NCBI GenBank assembly: GCA_029298735.1
Contig: JANSLP010000017.1
Location: 124,001-188,000, forward strand
From: Ophiostoma sp. CBS 140.51
Lineage: Eukaryota > Ascomycota > Sordariomycetes > Ophiostomatales > Ophiostomataceae
Direction: 5' to 3'
Length of the DNA: 64,000 nucleotides
Under the pieces are notes generated by a model. The model was not told where the DNA came from. It did not search any database and saw only the letters and a program-made list of their open reading frames with translations. The stretch's first letter is position 1. Every line of letters begins with the position of its first letter. A program made the translations under genes and the position numbers. Shown here piece by piece: positions 20,798 through 31,785 of this stretch.

Positions 20798-21732
20798 GTT
20801 ATCTGTGTTTCTTCTTGTCTAGTCTTGGGTTTGTAAATGTGTTTCGTATTGTCTTGGAAAATTAAAAGTGTCGAAACGAAAAGGACGAAGGGGACGAATA
20901 TAGCGATTACGCTGACATATTCAACTCTTCACGCTCCGCTACACAATGTGATGGTTATTTTCAGGTTAACGTTTTACAGCGTTGCAGCCTAGAAGGATCG
21001 CACAATCAAAATTAACAGACACCGGGAAGAGCCGCCATGTTCTTCCGATGGATATTATCTGCTGTGCCGCTTGTACGCCCCTCCTCCCTCTCCTAATGTC
21101 AATGAACGGCCCATATTCCCATATTCCGACTTTTTCTTTAAATTGAACTGCCGTCCCTATAGAATCCTTCCCCTGCCAAAGAGATATGAACCCACTAGCT
21201 GTCTTGGCAAACATAATAGGCACAAACCCAAATTTCATTTATCCACCATTCAGTTGAGATATCCGCCAGCTTTTAACACTGCACATGTGAAATTCAGAAT
21301 ATCCATGCAAACTGCATATCAACAAAGGATCACCCGCCGACGTCGGCAGGCTCTTCTTAGGAACTAGTAGCACGATAAACAGACGACCCAACAGAAACGC
21401 AGGACCGTGGCGGCGAGACGGCGCGAAATGGCCAACAAAAAACGGTATTCATTCATTCCAAAAAAAAGTGACAGAAAAGACCTGTTGGAAGGCATCTCTG
21501 ACAATCTGCAAAATTCGTATAGGTAGATGGTACTATAGACAGACTTCTCGAGACATACACGTCAAAATCTAGTTCAATTTAATCCATTCTTTAAATAAAG
21601 ATGTGCCCTATTTTATGTTTGCAATTCGTTCAATACTTAGCAAATAACAACCATACACTTCCCAGGCGACCCTCACATCAAAACACTATTGCTTATAATA
21701 GCCGTATTGCATCTCATATCACCTTCATAGAA
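20798..21732. other. Intergenic, divergent promoters
   Basis: It separates the PQ-loop gene (minus) from the small secreted protein (plus) and should hold both promoters. No open frame is convincing and no RNA or repeat was recognised. Confidence 0.4.
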
Positions 21733-22299
21733 ATGGCCATTTCACGTTCCTTGCATCTCTTGATCTTGGCTATCACCGGCATTTTGGCAGCCCCCCAGGC
21801 GCTAGGGCAGGTGCTTCCTCGCGCATCTGAAATCTGCTATGGCGAGAGCACGTCCCTCTTTTGCTACAAGAAGCCCAACGGCACGCCACAGAACGTTGAC
21901 GTTGCCGACGTCAAGTACATTGGCGCTTACCTCCGTCATTATGGCCGCCAGAACCCCAACAAGCCGGCGTTTTACACTATGCTAGCGCCGGACACGCCCG
22001 ACTGCGCTGAGTGGGGCCTGTACACGCGTGGCTCGGCTCAGGCCCTGGCCAAACACATCGGCGAGAATACAAACACCTCCGTCCTATACGAGGACATTGC
22101 CAACACCATTGATGGCGGCGAGTCACCGACCGATGCGTCCAAGGCTGCGGCTATCATTGGATGCCTCTCAGACGGCGGCTCACTCGGCGTGTTGACCAAT
22201 GCATCGAACCCAGCCTACCAGACGACAGACTACACCTCTTCGGGGTACACTTCGTCAGGCATCCTTATCAAAATCGTGGCTGCCGCACCGGCGTCGTGA
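21733..22299 (+). CDS. Small secreted protein with four cysteines, unrecognised
   Basis: A single exon of 188 residues. The frame is open from 21601, but the ATG at 21733 gives a good signal peptide (MAISRSLHLLILAITGILAA, cleavage probably near AAPQALGQ). The mature part has four cysteines (ICYGE, LFCYKK, DCAEWG, IIGCLS), enough for two disulfides. It has conserved-looking patches VADVKYIGAYLRHYGRQNP and YTRGSAQALAKHIGENT and a Tyr/Thr/Ser-rich C-terminus. I do not recognise the family. Size, secretion and cysteines would fit an effector-like or wall-associated protein, but that is inference only. Confidence 0.7.
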   Translation: MAISRSLHLLILAITGILAAPQALGQVLPRASEICYGESTSLFCYKKPNGTPQNVDVADVKYIGAYLRHYGRQNPNKPAFYTMLAPDTPDCAEWGLYTRGSAQALAKHIGENTNTSVLYEDIANTIDGGESPTDASKAAAIIGCLSDGGSLGVLTNASNPAYQTTDYTSSGYTSSGILIKIVAAAPAS

Positions 22300-22852
22300 T
22301 TTACTCGTTAAAGTGGAATAGACGGCGGTGAGGAAATTACTTCCTAGTGTTTATCTTGTTTAGTGGTAGGGTGGTCGGGGCCAGTAATACAAAGGTTTTT
22401 TTTGTCCTTTTTCTCTTCGTATTACGAGAATAATGTTTTTTTCGTATATATAAAGCATATTAATTCCTCCCACATCTTCTTGAATTGCACGATGGTTCCT
22501 CGGTGACCGGCTGGGTGGCCACAGACAAATGCGGACTTACAACCATGCCTAGAGCTAGGCCGAAGAGCCCACCCGCCCCTCCAATGACTTATACGGAGCA
22601 GGAGACTCCCCGAATACCGCCTGGCCGAAGAATTTGAATGAAATCCAACATCGGTGCAGTATGACGCTGTCGTCTGACACCTACCGATACCCATTCACTT
22701 TGTTTGATCATTTGCCTATTCATTTGGGCAGTTCTTTTCTTGTTATATTTCTATTTTGATTTGTTGCATCTGCAATAACTCCCACCACACTTCCACAAAA
22801 CATATGCCATAATTAGATCCGTGAAATTTCCCCCCCAAAGGGCTCTCTCTAG
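22300..22852. other. Intergenic, convergent gene ends
   Basis: No gene is supported. Positions 22485-22690 are more GC-rich than the flanks. I looked for SRP RNA, RNase P/MRP RNA, U3 and spliceosomal RNA signatures and saw none that held. Confidence 0.4.
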
Positions 22853-23458
22853 CTAGTCGCCAACAGCAGGAGTGGCCGAGGTCGAAGATCTCACAGACGG
22901 TTTGGCCGTGGATGTCGAGCTGGACGAGGGTGCGGTCGAGGTGCGACGGGCGGCTGTGCTGGAGGTATCGGTGCGCTTCTTCTCGTCCTCGGATGCGGAC
23001 GGGTTCGAGCGGTGGGTGGCAGTCGACGAAGAGGTCGTGGGGCGCTTGGCCAGGGTGGACGTGGTGCCGGCGGCAGGGCGCAGAGGAGGCTTGGTCAGGC
23101 CGGTACCGACAGTGCTCGTGCGCGTGCTCGAGGTAGCGGTGGGCTTCGTAGCAGTGCTGCTGGTGAGGCCGGTGCGGCGCACAGTCGAGGCGGGCGTGGT
23201 GCCAACAGTCGATGTCCGCTTGGCAGCGGTCGTGGTCGTGCCAGCAGTAGACTTGCCAGCAACGGTCTTAGGGGCAGTCAGGCGAGTGGCAACCTTTGGT
23301 GTCGTCTTTGTGGTGCTCTTGGGGCTCGAAGTGGTCGCGTCGGATGTCTCGCCGGCCACGTCAAGGGTAGGCATGGCGGCCGGTGCGGGCACATCCGCGG
23401 GCAGCACAGCAGGGGCCTCGTCGTGCGACACGGCGTCGGGGGCGGTAGCGTCGGCCAT
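22853..23458 (-). CDS. Ser/Thr/Ala/Pro-rich basic low-complexity protein
   Basis: A single exon of 201 residues starting MADATAPDAVSH. After an acidic, Ala/Pro-rich start of about 45 residues, the rest is Ser/Thr with regular Lys and Arg, including two RTSTVGT copies and short TTK/TAAK/TSST blocks. It is predicted disordered and has no signal peptide. Composition resembles the disordered N-terminal parts of some fungal cytoskeletal or chromatin proteins, but no homologous domain is seen and the stop at 22853 is clear. A long pyrimidine-rich stretch on its own strand lies upstream, which would suit a long leader or promoter. Confidence 0.6.
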   Translation of the reverse strand: MADATAPDAVSHDEAPAVLPADVPAPAAMPTLDVAGETSDATTSSPKSTTKTTPKVATRLTAPKTVAGKSTAGTTTTAAKRTSTVGTTPASTVRRTGLTSSTATKPTATSSTRTSTVGTGLTKPPLRPAAGTTSTLAKRPTTSSSTATHRSNPSASEDEKKRTDTSSTAARRTSTAPSSSSTSTAKPSVRSSTSATPAVGD

Positions 23459-26132
23459 TATGAAGCTTGTATTGAAATCAGTGGCAAAGAGCCGTTTTCG
23501 TTTCGTCAGGGCAGTCGCGGGGTATGAAGTCGCGGTCTAATTATCTCGAAGCTAATACAGGCACCAAAGGGGTCCGACAGTTAGCTCGTGTTGGTTGTCA
23601 ACAGAATAGATAGTGCCAACGCGACGACCGCGCGTCAACAAAAAGTGCAATTCTGGTTTGAAGAGCACTTTTGTACACTTTACAGCAAAGAACCCGTCGA
23701 ACCAAGGAAATCGAGTGAATAGACGTCACCTCGACCCGTGACGCTCGAGTCTATTTCTGTGGCCCCTTTGACGGCAATGAATTCGTAGGAGAGCTGTAAC
23801 CACTTACTGCTTCGAGACAATGGCTGCCTTTGTTTGGTTCGTTCTCCTATTTTCGTAGTGAATAGGCTCGTTGACGCGAGGGATGGAGTCGACCGAATGA
23901 ACTGGGAAGCAACCGCGATGTCGTGAGAAAAAAAGAGACAAGAACCAAGGTTGAAGAGAAAAGTAGCTTGCCGCGGAGCAGTGGAGGGAGCTTTCGGTAA
24001 ATGAGAACGAGAAAAGAAGGGACTCAAGAAAATAAGAGAGCAAAAAAAGGACAGGGAGAAAAAGGCAGCAAATTAAAATGGGGAGTGTAATTCGAGGCCA
24101 GAAACAGAAAGGCGCCACAAAAGCACAAAACAGCAGACGGGTGGGAACCGAAGCTCTTTTTGCGGGCAGGGAGCACAAGAACGAAAAGGACAGCCACGAA
24201 AACGGTCGAAACAGGATCGTGGAGCTTTGGTAAAAAAAACTGTCGAAACTTGGGACGGAATTGAAGAAAAGAGGAGAATAGGAGAGGAAGTGGGAGACGA
24301 TGTGAAGATACGGAGAGAAGGGAAAGTCGAGAGGGAGAGGAGAGCAAAAGTGCAGGAGACCGCCAAAACGTGAGGAGAACTAGGTGCTCTTTTGGGAAAG
24401 TGCAAGGGGACAAGGGGTGGTGTGCGCGACACCAAGAGGAAATTAAAGTGGGAAAGTGCGCGCGCGTGGGTAGCTTTCCTGGTCCAGACGAAAAGAGCAG
24501 GGGCCAACGGGAGGGAAGGAGCGGCGAAGGCAGCAAGGTAAGAAGGGAAGGGGGGCCAGTCGAAAAGGTTCAAAAAGGGAAAGAGCAGAGAAGCACAGGC
24601 CCCATGTCACTTTTGTCACTTTCCGTTGTCGCCGTTCCCTCTGTGCCAATCGAGAAAGAACGAGCGCGTGTGTGTTGTATGGCACGCGAGAGAAAATACG
24701 GAGCAAAAACGACACTACGAAAGACGTGTAATTACACTTTTGGCAGTGTGTGTCCCGTCACATTCGACATATACTTTTGTCATGGATAGAACCGAGCACT
24801 TAAAAAAGAAGCGAGGAGGCGCTAGAACAGATATGTTCACAAAAGGACAAATTGGGAAAGAGTGAAGAGAAAGAAGCAAATGTGATAAAGGGGAAAGTAT
24901 GAACGGCCTTGTCCTGGTATGGGCAGGAAGGAGTGATGGACATTGGAAGATTGGACATTGAGAGCCATCGTGATACACGCACTTTGGGCAAGAGCCCTGA
25001 AGCCGGCCGTTGGATTTCAACAGGCAAGACCCCTAGGCGGACATTCGAACGCTTGCCTCTCCTTACGTTAGTACCAAGACAGGACGCTATTTACAAATGA
25101 GAATAGCCAGGGGCAGTATCCGGTGACAAAAGGTCGAAAAAAGACAATGAGGCGACGCGGCGAACGCGTTTGAATGACAGATGGAGACAGAGTCACTGCT
25201 CACACTACGAGAAACACCGACAGTGCCGTAGTCTACAGTACTGTTTTCGCTATTGTTTGTGAAACAGCGGGATGACGGCGATCATATTTGTCTTTTTAAT
25301 CTGCCTCTCTTCCCTGTCATCTTTATTTCTTACCCTCTTCGTTTCTTCCCGTCCTCTTAGAACTACCGATGTATCAGGTTTCGACTTTGCATTAAGCAGC
25401 AGGCATTGACAAAAGGACGGCTGTCAGGGCCTGTCCATGGCCGTGTTGTACTGACATCAGTGGTGCTGTCATCAGAGCCGCCGTTAATTAACGAAGATAA
25501 CCTCAACACTGATGACTGGGAGCTTTGACGTGATATCTCCCCAGTTGTATTGGCGAGGGGGGCGAACAAATTGACTGCAACGCCAGCAGTGTGGCAGACG
25601 AGAACAGGCCTGGCTCTGGCCTTTCCACATGCATCATGATCGGCGGGCCCATGCTTTATTGGCTGAGGTCACCAGATATGACCAGGGTCGTCGTTTCTCA
25701 CCAACTGTACGTACACAGTAAAAATGCCAGCGCATGGCGACGTGTGTGGCGGCACCTTGCATATGAGCTCTCTGGGGTGCATGCAGAATATGCAGAGCGC
25801 CTCTTCTTCAGCCAACGGTTCCTGATGAAAAGTCGAGAGAAGTCGTAAAAGATTATGTTTAGAACGGAAAGGTCTGTCTGGTTTAATTAGGCACACGAGA
25901 GACATGTCAGACATCCAGAAAGGACGATATTGGCCATTGAATAAAAGGATGCTAGTATTCTATTCGTGTGGAGAAAAAAGCAAACACCGGTGGTATCACA
26001 ATAAAAATATAAAAGAAACAGAAAAGAACCATAAACAAAGGCAGAAACAGAAACAGAAACAAAAAAAACTCAAAAACATGCACCGTCCCAGTATCCATCA
26101 TTATCCCACCCGAATGTATGCCCTCAGGCCCT
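23459..26132. other. Long spacer with a strand-asymmetric purine tract
   Basis: From about 23800 to 24700 the plus strand is strongly purine-rich (so C/T-rich on the minus strand), interrupted only briefly. Overlapping minus-strand frames here (24024-24573) have composition-driven Pro/Ser/Leu/Phe sequence and are not believed. Positions 25100-26132 are mixed AT-rich DNA with a short AGAAAC tandem repeat near 26043-26060. Confidence 0.5.
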
Positions 26133-29100
26133 TCACCGGATCGTATATCCTGCCTGCGCCCAGTGCGGCACCGGCTTCTTGTCCCTCAACAGCTTGGCCC
26201 GGACCACGCTCTTGATGCCCTCGGCGCGGTTGGCGACGTCAAACACGTCGCGGTTGAGATCGGCCGCCAGCTTCACAAGGTCCAGCTGGGCCGTGCCCTT
26301 GAGCATCCGGAGGCGGGCCAAGATTTGCTTGAGCTCGGTGTCCACATAAGGACGCGGGCCGGCAGCAAACGAAACAGGGGCAGACGAAACGGGCTCTGGT
26401 GACGGCGTTGGAGTTGGAGTCGGCGCTGGTGTAGGGATATCAGTTGCAGGCGTAGCCGGAGCCTCAATCTGCACTTCAGCCTCGACTTCGGCTTCCGCTT
26501 CGACTTCATCTGAGGAATCGACTTGCATAGCGTCTGCCGCCTGGTCGTCTTCCTCACCAGCCTCTTCGGCTTCTTTGGCTTCCTCGATTTGCTCGACTTC
26601 GACAACATCCTCAACAACAACTTCCTCCACCACCACCGCCTCCTCCTGGACCTCTTCAGCCTCATCAGCCTCCTCCTCGGACTCCTGTTCCGGCTCGCTC
26701 GTCTCGACCACAATCATATCTTGGGTCTCTTGCTCGACACTGACGACGACAGGCGGGCTTGACTGTCTCACATCAGAAGCAGCGGCAGCAGCAGCAGCCG
26801 TCGTCATGACTGGGCTGTCATCCTGGCCATCGTCTTCGTAGTTGCCGTCATCATCAACATCAACGTCGTCATCGTCGCCGTCAACATCGTTGATATCCAC
26901 CACGGCCTGTTCAAGTGACTCAGGCGGTGGCTGCGACAGAACAATCTGGACCGACTCGTCGCCACGTCTGTTGACGGCAGCAGCTGAAGGCTCATACATG
27001 TATCTTGATTCGTCGTGGTCGTCGTCTTCGTCGCCGCTCGAGCTCCAGTCGGCCGCAAGCACCGCCCGTGCACGCCTAGTGCCGAGCGGTGTTTCCTCTC
27101 GTTCTGGTTCGGTCTGTTGTTGTTGACGACGTGACGATGATGGCTGAGCCCGTTCCCGGGCATCCTCTTTACGTAGCCGCCCTCGTTTCCTCCGTGCTTG
27201 TGTCCCTAGTGTCTGTAGTGTCCGGCTCACGGCGGCCTCGATGGGCATATATTCGTCGTCATCTTCTTGTTCGTTTGCAACCTCATGAATGACCTCTGGT
27301 GAGGCCTCTTGTGCATCTGTAGCCTCCTGTGTCGCCCGTGCGCGCTCAATGGCCACCCACGCCAGACCGAGCTCGTCCTCCAGCATGTTGAGTAGAGGCT
27401 TGAGCTGGCTCCGGTCTCGTCGTTTTGTGGCGACCGACACAGGCGGCGGTGGTGCATCTGCGTCGTCCCGGCGCCGAAACGAGCGGTGTCCATCTTCGTA
27501 GTCAAAGTCGTCGTCTTCCAGGTACGTAATCCGGCCGCCAGGGATGCGGCGGTCAGCACGGTAGCCCAGCTCCCAGGCCAGTGCGTTCTCGAGGCGGATA
27601 ATCCAGCCGGCCAAACGCCTGGCCGTGTACAACGTAGCGTGGATCATCTTCACTGTGTTGCGCGGCACGTACACAGCAGATACGCCCACCTCCTTGTCGG
27701 GCAGGCTGCCACCCAAGGCATAGACCGTCTCGAGGAGCTCCACGGCTTTGGGTATGACAAACTCCACCAAGTCGTCGGCCAGCAGCCAGCGAAAACGTAC
27801 GGTCTCGCGAGTCGTGTCGACCGCGTAGGTCGTCAGTGGCTGGAGTGCATCGTGGCAGACGCCGTTCACCAGGCCGTCGATTGCCAGAAAAAGTGCGGCG
27901 CTGTCGCCGTCGTGGTCTTGCAGATACTGCCTCTGGATGCGCATGTCGAAACTCTTGTATTCGGCGGACCGTTGTGCGTTCGGTCGGGGCACTTGCACGT
28001 AGATATTTGTGAGGTACCCGAGCTGTCGCAGGAGGTTTCTAGCCTGCTCTGTGAATGGCTCTGGCCCAAACTGGCCTGGGTCGATGTGCTGCCAGTTCAG
28101 CCCAATCTTCCATGTCGCCTTGCCAGTCCAGCCAGCACTGCCCATGAGCTCGAGAAGGGCATTCAGCGTCTTGATCGAGAGAGGCGTTGTGATGGGCGGT
28201 GGCGGAGGTGTCGAAGAGCCTGATATCCGCGGCAATGCCTTTGCGTCATTGTCGTCGTCGTCGTCATGATTGCCATCTTCTTCGTCCTCGTCGTTCAAGT
28301 CGTTGCCCTGGGGTTGGACATCTGTTAGGCCACTGTCAACCGTAGCTTGCGGAGACTCTTGTATTGTTTGTGCGCTCCTTTGAGTCGACGGTTGTGCGCC
28401 GTTTGCTTCGACCTCTGCACCATCGCCTGTTTCTGGTGCGACCAGCTCCGTTGTCGGCTCCCGCCCCCGCAGTCGTCTAGACATCCGCGAAGGGGTAGGT
28501 GCTGTTGCTTCTCGATCTTGTTGCTGGGGTGGCGGCCGTTCTGGCGTGCCTTCGGGAGCTCCCTCTTCCATTTCTACCTCTCTCTCCTCTGCTCGCTCCT
28601 CTCCTTCTTCCTCTTGTTGCTCGTTTTGGCTCTGATGTCGTGTCTCTTCAGCTGGAGCTTCGACCTCTTCGGACTGTCTTTGATCTTCCTCCTCCCGCCT
28701 CCGATAGTCGGCCTCTGCTTGTTGCTGCTCGGCGTCCTGGCGCCTTTCTGCCTCTGCTTCTTGTCGCTCGGCTTCTGCTTGCTGTCGGTCCGCCTCCTGC
28801 TGCTCTGCCTCTGCTTCCGCCTCCTCCTCCTCCTCCTCCTCCTGTTGCTGCTGTTTCCTTTGCGCAGCACGGTCCTCCGGCTGTGCCCGCTCAATGGCTG
28901 CCGACATTTGCTCCAGCACGCTGGTCACGCCCAATCGGCCCCTACGGCTCCGCTTCGTGGCCGCCGTCGGTCTAGGTTTCTCGACTGCCGCCTTGCGCCG
29001 TCGCTTTCGTGGTGGTTTCTTTGGGCTTTCATGCACAGGCACAGCCCCGTTTTTGTTTAAATCGTTCTCGTCGTTCTCGTCAATAATGTCGTTTTCGCCG

Positions 29101-29432
29101 TCGCTCATAAGTCCCCAAAGGTCTCCGGGTGATGATGGTTCGCCGCTGTCTTGTTGTTGCTGCTGCTGCCGTCGTCGCTCTTGGCTTTCTGTCTCCTCCT
29201 GCACCTGTAGCTGGCTCTGAATCAGGTCGTCTGCCTGCTCGTCCACTTCCTCATAGAGCTCGAGCTGCGGAAAGATGGAGCTGTTACTGCTGTGCTCCCC
29301 TTCATGCGGCGGCGGCATCTCGTCGTCCGAGTCGACCGCGTCCTTGGGCGGTCGACGCGCCGGGCCCGTAGCAAACCGCGCCGTCGCGCGCTTCCGCTCC
29401 ATTGTCCGCAACGGCGTGGTAGAGCTCGGCAT
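26133..29432 (-). CDS. Large, mostly disordered acidic protein with a conserved core, unrecognised
   Basis: A single exon of 1,099 residues, ATG at 29432 (a second ATG ten codons later is possible). The N-terminal third is charged and low complexity: a basic patch PPRKRRRKAAVEKPRP that could be a nuclear localisation signal, then long Glu/Gln/Ala runs likely to form a charged helix. Residues about 415-690 look folded (SIKTLNALLELMGSAGW, TGKATWKIGLNWQHIDPGQ, then MIHATLYTARRLAGWIIRLE). A second disordered acidic part follows. The last 70 residues look folded again (DTELKQILARLRMLKGT, DVANRAEGIKSVVRAKLLRD). The architecture suggests a nuclear scaffold or chromatin factor, but no family is recognised. 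Confidence 0.75.
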   Translation of the reverse strand: MPSSTTPLRTMERKRATARFATGPARRPPKDAVDSDDEMPPPHEGEHSSNSSIFPQLELYEEVDEQADDLIQSQLQVQEETESQERRRQQQQQQDSGEPSSPGDLWGLMSDGENDIIDENDENDLNKNGAVPVHESPKKPPRKRRRKAAVEKPRPTAATKRSRRGRLGVTSVLEQMSAAIERAQPEDRAAQRKQQQQEEEEEEEAEAEAEQQEADRQQAEAERQEAEAERRQDAEQQQAEADYRRREEEDQRQSEEVEAPAEETRHQSQNEQQEEEGEERAEEREVEMEEGAPEGTPERPPPQQQDREATAPTPSRMSRRLRGREPTTELVAPETGDGAEVEANGAQPSTQRSAQTIQESPQATVDSGLTDVQPQGNDLNDEDEEDGNHDDDDDNDAKALPRISGSSTPPPPPITTPLSIKTLNALLELMGSAGWTGKATWKIGLNWQHIDPGQFGPEPFTEQARNLLRQLGYLTNIYVQVPRPNAQRSAEYKSFDMRIQRQYLQDHDGDSAALFLAIDGLVNGVCHDALQPLTTYAVDTTRETVRFRWLLADDLVEFVIPKAVELLETVYALGGSLPDKEVGVSAVYVPRNTVKMIHATLYTARRLAGWIIRLENALAWELGYRADRRIPGGRITYLEDDDFDYEDGHRSFRRRDDADAPPPPVSVATKRRDRSQLKPLLNMLEDELGLAWVAIERARATQEATDAQEASPEVIHEVANEQEDDDEYMPIEAAVSRTLQTLGTQARRKRGRLRKEDARERAQPSSSRRQQQQTEPEREETPLGTRRARAVLAADWSSSGDEDDDHDESRYMYEPSAAAVNRRGDESVQIVLSQPPPESLEQAVVDINDVDGDDDDVDVDDDGNYEDDGQDDSPVMTTAAAAAAASDVRQSSPPVVVSVEQETQDMIVVETSEPEQESEEEADEAEEVQEEAVVVEEVVVEDVVEVEQIEEAKEAEEAGEEDDQAADAMQVDSSDEVEAEAEVEAEVQIEAPATPATDIPTPAPTPTPTPSPEPVSSAPVSFAAGPRPYVDTELKQILARLRMLKGTAQLDLVKLAADLNRDVFDVANRAEGIKSVVRAKLLRDKKPVPHWAQAGYTIR

Positions 29433-30107
29433 GCGTTCTTGTTAACTTTAGTGTCGGAGGAACAGTGATCGTGTGGTCGGCCATTCGGTAGGCCCTTTCG
29501 TAAAAGTTCGACGCGTCGCAAAGGGTGGATAAGAGTTACTGGGTGTCGAACGGGCGCAGGTCGTCGACAAAGTGCCCAAATATGGTCGTCGTTCGAGGTC
29601 AATCGTGTTGTCGTCTGATCTTGTCGCGTCCCACATTCACTTTATTAGTGTGGTGTTGTAGAAAGGACGCCAGGGCCAGGGCCCCGCCTCTTCCAGAGCT
29701 GCTTGGCTTGTGGTTGGCCTGGCAGTCGCGTTCTAGCGCGTCTGGAGGCTAAATACCACATCCAACCAACACTTTCACTTACACAGTACACTTAAACAGC
29801 CTTCACTTGAGTACACATCCCGCGAAAATATGTTGCGAACGAAGTTCTTTTGGTCTTTTCTTCTTTCTTGTATTTAATGTGATTTCTTTTATACGTAAGA
29901 GCTGGTTTATCTTCAAGTATTTTGACTTTGTATGAAAATGCAGGTGACCCCACAGAACACTTTCGAACCACATAAATAAACCGAGAAACGAAACAAATCT
30001 AAAATGAAAACTGTGATATAATACCAGAAAAAAATCAAAACAAAATAACGAGAAACCCGAAAAATAAAATAAAAGCACCATGAACCTTAAACGCCTCCTG
30101 AAACCCA
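29433..30107. other. Intergenic spacer
   Basis: It holds the promoter of the large disordered protein (29433-29760) and the 3' flank of KAR5, which is very AT-rich (29850-30080). No gene is supported. Confidence 0.4.
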
Positions 30108-31785
30108 TCAAAACACCGTACGCGTTGTATTGTGCGCCATTCCCGAGAAAGTAAATAAGACGTCTGCCATCGTCTCGAGATGGTTGTGAAAAGAAATCAT
30201 GGCACCAGCCAGCTCACCCAATGTAAAGAGGCCAATGTTCCGAAGGATAGACGGTGGAAGTCCGTATGATCCCATGACGAGAGAGAGCGCGGGGCACACA
30301 ATGTACGGCCACCAGCCGCCCATCTCGCGGTACCCACGGAAGGAGTTTTGGATGGTCGAGGTGGCCGCAGCCGTAGCCTCGAGCGTGTCTAGCATGTCGT
30401 TTGTCATGTTGTTCGCCTGGACCAGCAGGCGACTGTGTGCATCGACATGGCCCTCGAGTTGTGACAAGCCCTTTGAGAGAAGCGTATTAGTGGATAGGTA
30501 TGTCAGAGTATAAAAAGGCGTGGAAACTTACCCTCTCGAGAGCCTCTTGGCGAGAAGCAAGGTCGGCCGTTTGGAGTTGGGAGGATTCCTGTTTTGTTAG
30601 CTTTCGGCAAATGTGTAATGTTAGGGACACCGTGGGCATACTCACAAGTTCCCTCTGCAGAGACAAGGCGGACTCAAATGCGCCCAGCATTGCAGTTTTA
30701 ATTGCGTCCATCCCGCTGCTTGTTCTCTGTTGTACCAGCTCGACGGACTGCTCATATGCAAAGGCGAGCTCCGAGTTGCTTTCAAGCACCGTCTTCACCA
30801 ATATACTGAGAAGCTTCTGCAGTGCCTGGGACGCCTGTGCACCCTCTTCAGCCGACACAGCCGTCTCGCGCACAGAGGAAACGAGATCGTTACTGAGAAG
30901 AGACTCCATGTCTCCTAACTTCTGACCAAGCGAGTCCGCTATGGGAAGGATTTGGCCCAGCCGCTCCGCAGCATCTTGCGCCATGGTGTCCCATACTTCC
31001 ATGCGCCGCTGGAGCTCGGCCTCGACGTCGTCAGTCAGTTTCGCCATGACTCTTGTGAGCTTTTGGAAAACAATAATGTTTTGGGCTACTGGTTAGCGAT
31101 ACCGACTACTTTCTTTATCTTGTGGAACGGTACCTACTCTTCTCATGGTCTGCCCGTGCGGCTTCGCAAAATCGAACAGCCTTGTGGCTGTAGCTGACCC
31201 ATGTGTTCCATGCCGACGGGGACTCGCCTAGTCCAGCTAGGCAAGCGCGTATTTGAGATTCTGGAACATGTAGTTGCGCTGTATCGCTCAGTGGAATCCG
31301 GCTCAGCGTGGGCTCACGGAACGGCTCACACGCCGGCGGAATGTGGAAGCTGGCCCGCTCCAAGTCGCAGATTGCCAGGCTGGCTGCATACGAGTCGACA
31401 AAATCGCGCGCTCGTCTTCCACTCTCGGTGAGTACGGTGGCATCGTCTTTTCCCTCGAGGACTTGGCAGTTGTTGACGAGAAGTCGTGCGGCAACACGGT
31501 GGCATAGTGGCTCGGCCTCGAGCTCTTGTAGCTCGGTCAAGGCTAGCTGGTAGAGTGCGGACCGTTTCGCGCCTGTCTGCAAGAGGCCGGAAGGGCTTAT
31601 ACTCGAAGATGACAGGTTGATGTCGTGGTCTATTATGTGTCAGCATTGTGTTGCGACGCAGTTGGCATTGGCGCATTGTTCGTACCTGGCTTTGCTTGTT
31701 CGGTGAAGATCCATGGAATGGCTGCGACTGATGGAAGGAGAGTATGTATGACGAATAACGTCGTCGACAAGTTTTTGAGGTACAT
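30108..31785 (-). CDS. KAR5: Nuclear fusion protein KAR5/Tht1
   Basis: Five exons: 31785-31686, 31629-31138, 31085-30646, 30588-30532 and 30470-30108, giving 483 residues, the usual family size. Introns have CTAAC/CTGAC/CTAAT branches; intron 2 uses an unusual donor GTAGGT. A signal peptide opens the protein (MYLKNLSTTLFVIHTLLPSV). The Cys-rich luminal domain shows the family pattern: EPLCHRVAARLLVNNCQ, DSYAASLAICDLER, IPPACEPF, WNTWVSYSHKAVRFCEAARA. A coiled-coil region follows (exons 3-4), and the C-terminal hydrophobic segments lie around WWPYIVCPALSLVMGSYG and LRNIGLFTLGELAGAMI. KAR5/Tht1 proteins sit in the ER/nuclear envelope and drive membrane fusion in karyogamy after mating. It is divergent from MRPL6 across an 826-bp spacer. 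Confidence 0.9.

Noticed and set aside
22485..22690. GC-rich patch considered as a structured RNA gene
   Set aside because: No signature of SRP RNA, RNase P or MRP RNA, U3 or spliceosomal RNAs could be matched; a covariance search would be needed.
24024..24573. Overlapping minus-strand frames of 166-170 codons in the purine tract
   Set aside because: Two frames of similar length overlap here, showing that the pyrimidine composition lacks stop codons; the Pro/Ser/Leu/Phe sequence is composition-driven.
27486..28223. Plus-strand frame of 245 codons within the large disordered protein gene
   Set aside because: Antisense shadow; no ATG context, no family, and the minus-strand frame runs unbroken for 1,099 codons.
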